Shown in pieces: positions 24,301 through 34,100 of a DNA stretch of 64,000 nt. Source of the DNA: Sarcocystis neurona (Eukaryota > Apicomplexa > Conoidasida > Eucoccidiorida > Sarcocystidae). The notes beneath the pieces are model-generated. The model saw only the letters and a program-made list of their open reading frames with translations, was not told where the DNA came from and ran no database searches. The DNA lies in NCBI GenBank assembly GCA_000727475.1, contig KL647288.1:5476306-5540305 (forward strand). Direction: 5' to 3'. Every line of letters begins with the position of its first letter. The stretch's first letter is position 1. The translations under genes were made by a program, and so were the position numbers.

Positions 24301-25473
24301 TCTTAACACGTATCTCGCTGCTACAGTGTGTGCTCGCATTAGTCCACAAAGTGGTTTAGTCGCCTCCCTTCTTCTTCGTGTATCGATGTGTACACGCGAG
24401 AGCACTTCCATGCATTTATTTGCACATTCATATATATACACATATATATACATTTATAGATATGCGCGCACGTGTACCTGCACGGCTTCGTTGACGGCTT
24501 CCGTTATCCCTTTTCGTATAAAGTTGTTCCCGGGTCCCTCCTTTCTCCTTCTGGGTCGTATTCGCCCGGTATATTCGTGGGGTTGTGGATGCGGATGTAG
24601 CACATTAGGTTGTTTTGCCTCCGCCTCACACATAGCCTTCAATGGGTTCACCATCATTTGCTGTATTCTATTGCACTTAAACTCAAATACGTGCCGTCGA
24701 TCCGTATTTCCGTTCACTTTAATCTTGTTGGAATGTGCGGGTGTGCAGACTCTTTACTGGCGCTGTAGTCAGGGAGTTTTCGCCTTTTCTGAATAGCAGC
24801 TCGTTACGACGTTGGTTCTTCCAAATTGTTCCCTTGACTAAATTCTATGGGCCTTTCGCTGCAGGTTAATGGGGAGGAACAGCCTGTTGGTGAGCACTGC
24901 CAACTGCTTTAGACGAAAAGATCTCATTACATTTTCGCGCTTCTTGGACACATGGTTTGCCTCATACCACGTTGATTCAAGTTTTTTGGCAACTGTTGTT
25001 GACATCTCCTGGTGCTACCCGTCTCGCCTAACCTTTTCCTTTCTGCGTCCAGGAAAACCCGTGGTTGTCGACGCATCGGAGTTCCCCGAGACACCTCCAG
25101 AAACAAAAAAGAACACGGAAGAAGTAGGGACACCTTCTAGATGCTACAAGTCTTCTCACTGTGCGCAATACCTATCTGCGTGCAGGGAAAGAGGGCAAAG
25201 AAAGGCGAGGAGGAAGAAGTAGTAGGAGAAGGAAAAGAAGCAGAGAGAAGACGGATAGGAGGAGAAGAAGGAGAGGAAGAAGAAGGAGAAGAACGAGAGG
25301 AAGAAGGGGGAGAAGAAGCCTCAAGTCACAAGGAAGGGAAAAAAGCAGAGAGAACAAAGAATAGAAAAGGGAAAGGCGAAGTAGAAGCCGGAGGTAACGA
25401 AGAACGAGAAGAAGAAGAGGGCGAGGAGAAGGATTACCAAGAAGCGGACGAAGCAGATATTGGTGAAGAATAG
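21006..25473 (+). CDS. Secreted PH-domain-like protein, 15 exons (502 aa)
   Basis: Join: 21006-21341, 21595-21682, 21918-21990, 22278-22330, 22392-22472, 22586-22707, 22765-22793, 22962-23038, 23105-23182, 23227-23301, 23743-23780, 23904-23978, 24865-24889, 25053-25123, 25186-25473. The sum is 1509 nt, exactly 502 codons plus stop, with phase kept at all 14 junctions. Order in the protein: a signal peptide (1-25, cleavage after SAVHA), a charged helical region (about 113-210), a probable PH fold (about 230-320), an acidic/basic linker with seven consecutive Pro across a junction, a beta-like segment RVNVNVSMDKDEKLHIKVNG, and a Glu/Lys-rich C-terminus. PH domains bind phosphoinositides or proteins. 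With a signal peptide, this suggests action in the secretory system, a secretory organelle or the host. I recognise no named family. The exon 7/8 area is the least certain. Confidence 0.7.
22586..23301 (+). CDS. PH-like gene, exons 6-10 (PH-type fold)
   Basis: Exons 22586-22707, 22765-22793, 22962-23038, 23105-23182 and 23227-23301 give CEILKVGPLDFVPQ, FELLEHIGG, RTYFWEGMDLPVRALPDSDR, FSFKYRGNEQALCAASKIAR and DSWIDAYTRFAAFFATAI. The last two blocks match the final strand and C-terminal helix of a PH domain, including the invariant Trp (about residue 310) in DSWID. The domain is about 82-90 residues, slightly short. Introns here are only 57, 168, 66 and 44 nt. An alternative donor near 22799 or 22818 would lengthen exon 7, so one loop may be wrong. 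Confidence 0.6.
23743..23978 (+). CDS. PH-like gene, exons 11-12 (poly-Pro across a junction)
   Basis: Exon 11 (23743-23780) encodes VEKEKLFPPPPP and exon 12 (23904-23978) encodes PPSRHKHPRV then NVNVSMDKDEKLHIK. The seven-Pro run is split by the 123-nt intron. Exon 12 ends ATCAAG|GCAAGC, a GC donor; the next phase-compatible exon is 24865-24889 (VNGEEQPV), followed by 25053-25123 (KPVVVDASEFPETPPETKKN). Confidence 0.65.
24025..24056 (+). repeat. 16-bp perfect tandem duplication in an intron
   Basis: The unit acaatgacttgtctat occurs twice head to tail (24025-24040 and 24041-24056) inside intron 12 of the PH-like gene, about 50 nt downstream of its GC donor. This is probably a recent slippage event. 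Confidence 0.9.
25186..25473 (+). CDS. PH-like gene, last exon (acidic Glu/Lys tail)
   Basis: After the acceptor atctgcgtgcag at 25185 the exon encodes 95 residues dominated by Glu, Lys, Arg and Gly (GKRAKKGEEEEVVGEG through ADEADIGEE) and stops at 25471-25473. The DNA is strongly purine-biased, with GAA/GAG/AGA rather than CAG repeats. Such tails are usually disordered. No ER-retention signal (KDEL/HDEL type) is present at the end. Confidence 0.7.
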   Translation, partial: GKRAKKGEEEEVVGEGKEAERRRIGGEEGEEEEGEEREEEGGEEASSHKEGKKAERTKNRKGKGEVEAGGNEEREEEEGEEKDYQEADEADIGEE

Positions 25474-27849
25474 CAATCAGCAAAGCTGCGAGGGGAAAGA
25501 TGGAACGCCTGCCTGTTGTTCAAATGAACTATTGCTAACTTTCAACTGAACTAGAAGAAATGGACTGCTGAATGCCCTGCGCAAGGGTACAAATATACAT
25601 CGGAGGCCTGTTCACCGCAGCGGCTGGTCCGCTACAGGTTCTTAGGAACTATCAGGATCAGCTGTCTTAACAGCGACTACGCTTAGTTTAACAGGTGTCA
25701 CGATACAGATCTCCCGAAAACGTGCTGAAACAGCTGACATCCTTCACATATTAGGTGCACGTCGTAGTGGAGAAAGAATCGTGCTTTTTTGGGGGGACGG
25801 GGATGCTTCAATGAAGCCCCACGAATATCCCGTACACCCGCATCTCCACTGCTGCGTATTTTGTTAATGCAACTTTATTCTCTTTCCGTCGCCACGTTAT
25901 GCCAAAAGCAGACATCACACGCTTCTGCGTTGCACTGTATGTATCTTCTGTCTTGAGATGTGACTGGGCCAGTGCTACTTGTGCAGATTATGTGATGGTT
26001 TCCTTAATAAGAAAATCCACGGTCGCCTGCTCTGCACGCAGGCGTGGCACAAGCAAGCAGTACAGGTGCTGTGCCGACGCATCGCCTGATAGAGCTACCG
26101 CTCACGGCAAAGACCTCACTGCTACACACGCTAAACCACATCAGCGATAACATGGCAGCCGCCTCCCTTACGCTAGCACCGTTTGTATACCGTGCATGTG
26201 GATAGGTGGTTCGAGTGCAGCTTCCGCCGTACGACCTTATACATTAGCAGACTACGCAGAAAGGCAAAACGTATACTGTACCCTACGTACACAAAGAGGT
26301 ATTTTCCTGTCCTGCGTATGCGCGTCCGTGTGCTGCTGCTCGTGCGTATAGCGCCGACGAATACGATGGTTCCGCTTTCCCCGGTGACTCGTACACGAGT
26401 TTCTTCAGGACAAGGTTCAACTTTAGATTTTCACAAAAAAAGTGTGACTGCACTGTATCACTGCAGGAATGTGCACAACCGCGGCTGTTGTTGCCGCACT
26501 AGTTTTCAACTGGGACGTAAGAAGAGCGGCTGTCGACCGCGTGCCCATGCACTGTCCACATCAGAAAACAGACGATAACGACTTCGCAGCTGCCTGCGTA
26601 GAGAGCGTAACTTCTTTGGGCGGCTATAGACTGGAACTCGACTGCTTTTGAAGGAAGAGTAGCCGTCTGGTGAGGTTGTGGCGTTGATTGAGAGCTCTGC
26701 AACTTTTGCACGCGAGTTACTGGATTCGAATGCTGGGTTTACACGGCTACAAACAAAACGCAAGCCAGCGGAGGCCACAGTCTTCGCTATGGCCCTGTCT
26801 CCCCACCCATTCGCAAAGGTGTGCGCTACACCGGCCGCTGCGAGTGCCGGCAGCGTACGCTCTCCGTCGATCAAATTGATCCGCGATATGCCTGTACGCT
26901 ACCCCTTGCTAAGAGAAGCAACGTCTGCGTCTCGTCTAGCACTGAACAGTTCAGAAAAGCTCATTCGAGGTCCGCAGGACGCCGGCGCAGGCGCAGACTC
27001 TCTGCAAAAGTGTGAACGTACACATGATTAGATGTACACACGATGGGGTACTCTGCCTGCGATCTGGCTGGGTGCTGACGTCGCACTGGGTTCACGTAAA
27101 TAAATGAGCCCACAGCAGGTAGCGCGCGTGCAAACCTGCAACGACGCACTGGAGCCACGACACATATGCGCACTCCTTCCTACACGGAAACGACAGCATA
27201 GAGTCCTGCCTTTGTCGCACCCTGTGCTGATTTTTGTAACGGCAATATCATCCTCAATGTACTCTTCATCCAGTCTGGCGAGTCTAGCACGCAAATACAC
27301 GTTGTTCTCGCCAGCACACAAGCGTACGAAAAGGCCCGACTGCAACGCGGGAGGAGTCAGTTCACACTTGTCACATGCACAAGTATATCTACCCTCCAAA
27401 GAACTCAACGTGTTTTCACACTCAACTCTTCACTTGTCAGCGACTGCGGAAGAATACTAACGACCGGAATTCCTGCAATCGCTGCAACTGAGTTGTGGTG
27501 CTCGAGGCTTCACCCAACCTGTATGCTACGCTATGTCGTTTTTGCAGCAATACATCCCTTTACCAGAGCAGAGACATACGACGTACCCACATATACCTAC
27601 GAAAGGTACCCATGCATCTACAAACACACATATATACATGCACAAGTGTATCCAAAGACCCATTCCCCTTTGCATCTAGATAGACCGGCACGTTAATCCG
27701 CCCTACATAATCACACACGTATAGACACTTCGCACGCATACAGTATGCATATCACCTCAACACATTTTCTGGCCTGCTGTCAAAGGCAAATGTTTTACAC
27801 GGCTTAGCAACGGGCCATATGCACCTGTACGTCTTAACAGCCGCTCCCT
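25474..27849. other. Spacer between two convergent genes
   Basis: The PH-like gene ends at 25473 on the plus strand and the kinase gene ends at about 27850 on the minus strand. Open frames of 100-130 codons overlap on both strands at 26183-27408 (for example 26506-26874 and 27028-27408, both minus). They read like ordinary sequence but carry no domain and I could not build a splice chain. No simple repeats worth listing were seen before 27560. Confidence 0.5.
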
Positions 27850-28113
27850 TCAACACATACTCAAGTTGATCGCTTCGAGATTCGAATCTCGAGCAGACAA
27901 AGCCACCGCACCTTCTGCAGAAGGGAACACTCTTACATTCTCCCGTTCTTCCGTAGCTGTTGGAGGGTGTATAGGAGGTAGGGATGCCATAAACGAGCGC
28001 CGGGGAATACCTCTTTCTCCAGAATCGAGTACTTTTCTCCTCGCTCTCCCAGCGCGCCCTGGTGATGTCTCTGCAGTCGCGTGTCTACTCTGCTGGTGCA
28101 TGTTGCACGGAGT
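27850..28113 (-). CDS. Tentative last exon of the kinase gene
   Basis: The acceptor ctgctgcccctgcag|act at 28113 has a good pyrimidine tract. In phase 0 (from donor 29719) it gives 87 residues starting TPCNMHQQSRHATAETSPGR and ending NLEAINLSMC at a TGA at 27850-27852. Entered one base out of phase it instead gives RATCTSRVDTRLQRHHQG and EKYSILEKEVFPGARLWH with a stop at 27933-27935, which reads equally like protein and would fit a path through 28545-28710. I cannot decide between them. Confidence 0.35.
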   Translation of the reverse strand, partial: TPCNMHQQSRHATAETSPGRAGRARRKVLDSGERGIPRRSFMASLPPIHPPTATEERENVRVFPSAEGAVALSARDSNLEAINLSMC

Positions 28114-31100
28114 CTGCAGGGGCAGCAGCAGATCCATTCATCCACATACTTCGTAGCAGCCACATATGCACAGGTACACCAACACACTATCCCCATCCGT
28201 ACACAAACATGTATGTACATATATAGAGACATAGAGGGAGACGTGCAAATACGTCGGAAACTATAACGCCTAATCTGACGCATATTTGGTGACCCTGGGC
28301 TGAAGGATAATAGACAAGGAAACATACACGTAGCAGATATAGAGGGAAAAACGACAGGAGCAAGAAGCGTCACAAGATGCCTTCAGATGAAGTATGGAAA
28401 GAGCAGAAAAGCGAAAATGACAAAACTGCCCAGTGCTTCTCCCTGTCCCCGTTCTGCAGTCAATCACCCAGGGTACTACGCAAGTGGGGCACTACGAGTC
28501 ACGTTTTACCGCGTGCGCGCATGCGCCGGCATACGCGTACTAACCTGCTAACGAAATGGCTCAGCATGGAAGAGTGGAAAACCGGTGGTAGGACGGAAGA
28601 TGAGAATACACGAGCTAAAAAAAGTGCACGGAACACATGGCCCCCGTGTTCTGCCACTATGGCAGCGGCACGTTTACTACAGATAGCCGTAAATTTACTC
28701 CAGCACTTCGCTCCAAGAAGCAAGAAAGGAAAAAAGTGGCTCCGGCCAGGGACACGTAGATAGTCACGGAATGACACTCCTGGGGACCGAAGCACACACC
28801 TGCGTGTACAGACACATATATATGTAGGCGCCAAGAGACACACCTACAGAGAGCCACTTGAGTGGACTTACTCACCGACTAACAGGGACACAGACGTGTA
28901 TTCGTGTGTCTGCGTCTCTCACATTGTACGAGCACGGGCTGCAACGTATACAGGTTTGTAGCGCACGCAGAAGAAAACCTACGCACATTCGTGTGCAGAC
29001 AGCATTTCTCACGTACAAGCAGACTTAAGCTACTTATCTGAGTACAAACAAATGTATGCAAACGTGTGAGTAGCGCGTCAATCGTTTCCTCGCGTTGTGG
29101 ACGCGGCAGTGAAGAACGGCAACGCAAGAATACCAACGGAACATTTCTCGAGTACAAGTAACCCCCTACAGATATATAGAGCTAGACACACGGGTCTCTA
29201 TCCATATTCAGGCACACACCAGTGTTCACGCAACTGCACTCGAAAATCACACAGATGTGTATATATATATACGCCACGCCTGTATTCCTGGCTGCACACT
29301 GTTATCAGTGTGAACGCGGGAGCCTTCGGAGAAAAACAGCATGCGCTGGAGGACGGCATCTCACGCACAGGAGCTCTTCAGAATACATGCATATAAGCAA
29401 TGGACTATACAGACAAATGTTTTACAGGTACATGTAAGTTCACATATACTCTCTCAGCCAAAGACGGCCAGGCCAGGAGCCAGTTATGAGCCACACAGCA
29501 ACATTCAGGGCCAAAGGACGCAACGCACGCACATGCGTATTCTATGTATCCACATCCTATCTGTAGATATGCGTACAGCGCTGAGTGAAAATCCTTTGTG
29601 AAACAAAAACATCCACTGCACTTTCTCCCGAGTACACGTGTACACATAGTGTGTGTGCTGAATTATTTTATATGTGTGAAGTGGATGCACTGGCCTGCTG
29701 TGGTAGGTGAGTTCTCACCTTGTGTGGAAGTCGCTGTTGCAGCAGCAGAGCCAGCTCTTCTCCTGCTCTTTCGAGCCGCGGCCGGTCGTTCATAATTTCT
29801 CGCACGCGTGGATCTTCTAAAACCTCATCCGTTGAAGGGCGCAGCGCTGGGTCCTGCACAAAGCAGCGGAAGTGAAAAACGCGAGAAGACGGAGGAGAGA
29901 CAGAGGAAGCACAGAAGAAAAGGGGCGGAAAAAGAAGCATGCAGCAGAGAGCACAGCAACGGGCGGTTAAAGGATGTGTGCAGGCACGCACACGCAGAAT
30001 CGAGCCGCTGGGATGACCTGTAGCAGCTCGGCATTGCGTATCACCACCTGCAGACGTAGAGAATAAATGAGACGGCGGCTGTCGGCACATCCACTTGTAC
30101 ACACATGTACACAAAGTTATGTATTTACATATCTGTGCATCTATATATCTGTCCACTTATATACATGCACACACAAACGACTCCTCGCACGCTCTTCTAT
30201 ATACATATATACTGTCCACGTGTGTGGGCACAATATACGCATCTATGCCACAGTCTTACCGACTACTCAGAGTGATCTACAAGTACGAACACCATCGAAT
30301 CCAGATATATGCGTGTTGCTCTAAAGATGTAAGTCACTTTGTGTGTGCGCATGTATGTATATATGGTTACATATATACACACCCAACACGTTGAGGTAGA
30401 CCTTCATATTCACTGTCAGAAAATTTCTGAACTTGTTCCGTTTCCTACACAACTCTCTGCCCGTCTCGGCAGACGCGCGCCCGGGGCCGTCTGAGACCGT
30501 GCCGTCCGTCGCTGCACACAACTGCTCACGCGTACGTCTGACACGTACAAACGAATATATAGATATATATATACACACATATATACACGTATTCGTGTAC
30601 AAACATTTTTACATATACACGTCCATACATGTGAATATGCGCGCATACGTACTTTTTGTATACGCATATTCATTTAACTGTCTGTGTACCGATGCATGCG
30701 CGTGCACACAGAGACCCACTCACACACGGACACACACAGACACACCACAAAGAGGCAAATAGACGCAGGCGTTCAGACACGCATATCCATATCCATGTAC
30801 GCATGCACGTATGTAGAAGTATATGTACCTATGTAAACGTTTACGCGCGGGGGACCGGATGGACGTGTACACATGTGTGTATGAATACATGCGCAGAGAG
30901 GAAGGCACACAAATGTCTGTATATATATACAAGGCTGCAGATGGAGGCCTAACCGTATATACTATATATCCACCACCTCCTCGGCTACGTCTGAACCTTA
31001 GATTTTCTTGATATACAAATCAACAGGTAGACACACGCGTACACCCTGAGCCGCGTGCAACAGCTGATAGACACATTATACATACATGTGTATGCAAGCA

Positions 31101-34100
31101 CGTGAGGCGGGCGATGTACCTTTGAAGTAAGGGCTTGGATAAGAAGTTTGAGCGTCGGATGCCTAAAGGCAGAAACAAAACTCTTCATCCACATCCGGTT
31201 CCACACGTTCTTCCCTTTTTGTGTGAAGAACGAAGTAACTTCGGGAAGTTACGAGCACAGGACAGCAGCCTGCCCATACACACACACCCGCCGGCTAAGA
31301 AGGTACACAGAGGAAGGGAGAAGAAGACAGACACCAAAAGACACACACACGGAGGTCGACTGCAAATCACCTTCACACAGAAAGAGAAACACACAAAAAA
31401 AGGAAGAGAAACAAAAAATTTACATACGCGGATGCACCACCTACTCTGCATGCAGAGACAGGCAGAGACCCATAGAGACACACGTGTAGACCCAGCGCAG
31501 AGAGAGAGAGATAGCGGGAGAAAAATACGTACACACACATTTATTCAACGGAAGAAGTCGATATATATGGAGAGAGGGAGAAAAGTAGAAATATGTGGAC
31601 AGTCGCACATCTGTCGTCGTTTGACTTATCAGAGGAATAGGCATATCCACGTGCTACAGTCGCTGCCTCACAGCACAGATACGCACCTACCGCGCAGCAA
31701 GACACTGAGAAGTCGAAGTCTCCAAAAGAAAATGTAGAGGAACACTTTTCAGTCATAACTTCCTTTACTACGAAGCCCTCTGCAAACACACGCACGCGTG
31801 TATTGAATGTTTCCTACCTATCGAAATTACATATATATATATTATACATAGAGAGTGTCGTATACGCGCACGTTTCTATTGCGGAACGCATCAACAGCGC
31901 CGCGCTCTCTCTCTCTCCACACGCATGCAGACTGATCCACAGGTGCAATCTCCCTATCAATATCTGTGAAACGCATGTACAGGTAACACATAAAAGGGAG
32001 GCTGGCTGCACCTGACGCTGCAGGAGCAGCGCAGCAAAAACGTGCTCGTCCTCCTTTCGCTGTTGCGTCTCTCGTGAAGAAGTCACTCGTTGCTCTCTCA
32101 ACGGCACTGCAGCATGCGTGTCGCCTGTTGCGGCAGCACGGTGTTGCTCATATATTAATATATCGATAGATAGACTTGAAGATAAAAGAAGAAGATAGAC
32201 AGAAACACGTGAGGTACCGTCAGCAGTAGTAGTAGTGAGTCAACAAAACGTTCGATACCTGTACGTGCATAAGATACGCGTGGATCGCTTGTCTATAACA
32301 ATAACATCCGCAATGAACAGGCATCTCTATAAAAAAGGATTGAAGTAGGAGCACTCGTCTCAGCGCCAAAGAAGTCTCTGAGTATACTCAGCCTTCACCT
32401 CTTCATCAGGCGTGCACTCTTCATATACCGGCGTGTGTCTGCCAACCTGCTGCATGCGAAGCTGCTGCATGCGAAGCTGCTGCTCCTGCGTAAATCACCT
32501 TCTTGGAAGGGCACAAGCCCGTAGGCAGCCCCGGAGGCTTCTCAGCTCCTGCTGCTTTAGCCAGCCGAAGGGCCACGCCCTCAGCCTCTCGCCTCACACT
32601 ACTAATCACGTCGTATAACGCCTCTCTCTCTGTGTCTCTCTCTGTGTCTATACCTACCAAGGAAGAGGCGCATGCATGTGCACACCTACCCTTGTGGCCT
32701 ATATACGAAATATGTGCAGGGCAACACACGTTTATAAGTCTGGCTGCACACGTGTGCGTGCCGGAGTCCCTACATGCAGAGACGCTCTCCGGCAGGGGAA
32801 TACAAAAGAAAGTCTTCACGTAGCCACCACCGACGGGTGCCACTACCGGGATACACCCCTGCTCACCGATACCAGAGAGAGAAAAACAGAGAAAAGAGAG
32901 ACACAGAGAGCGAAGAAGAAGAAAAGAGAAAACAGCTACGAAGTCGGACACATCCACACAAACATATCGGTACGTCCGTAGGCAAGAAAACTCGCAACAG
33001 GAAGACAAAGTGAGCTCTGCACGCGCCCACGCTCAATTATCTTCGTACACCTATCTGCAAGCGCGTCTACACCTCCTTAAATACTGGACCCGTATATACG
33101 GGTGTATGTCTGTGTGTGCGCATGTGAAATATATATGTATATATACTTGTTCAGAGACAAGCGTTACGCAGTCCTACGTCTACGGATCTGCACATACGGA
33201 CATACACTACGCATGACACACATCTACGTGTACGTACCTATGAACTCGCATACGTCCTTACAAGGAAACAAAATACAAACTTTTCATAAACATATATTTG
33301 TTGGTAAATACGTGTGTAAACATGTGTATGTATATGTATGTAGGTAAATACGGATATACGTGTATATATGTATTATACCGTGGAGGATCCGCGGGAAGGT
33401 GAAGCGCCTGATGGGCGAGAATCAACCGGCGGCAGGCAGCCGGTTCCTTGTCCAGGTAAGGCAGTCGTGCGTAGCACATCGCGTAGAGAATAATACCGAG
33501 ACTCCACATGTCTGACTTCGTGTCACACTCTGCGCCGTACAAACCCTGCATGACAGCAGCAGCAGCGCCAGCAGCAACAAACTTTGAGCAGCAGCAGCAG
33601 CCTCAAGAACGGCAGCAGCAGCCTCAACAACAGCAGCAGCAGCCTCAACAACAGCAGCAGCAGCCTCAACAACAGCAGCAGCAGCCTCAACAACAGCAGC
33701 AGCAAGTGTGCCCTATGCTGCGCCGTTCTTCTCTCATTCGTACGTTACGGCGTGTGTGTATGCATACGTATCTACGCACGTGTGTATGCAAAAATTACGA
33801 ATGGTATAGGTGTACGTACACGTATACATACGCGTACATATATGTATATATGTACGCACTTGTGTGGATACAGAAACACACATATATACGTTTCAACGAC
33901 AACAAAAAAAAGAGAAGAGAGAAACAGTCGCCTTTCTCAGTATCCCCTACTCACCTAATCGTCCAACAGCAGCAACAGCGACAACAGCAGCACGCAATTC
34001 CACTTTCTCCTCCTCCACTATACTTCAAAACCACAAATACATGTATATATATATATAGTAGACACGTCCTACAATGGCTATACATATATATATACACATA

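Noticed and set aside
33589..33693. Regular repeat array considered as CRISPR
   Set aside because: Units are contiguous with no unique spacers, in a eukaryotic intron.
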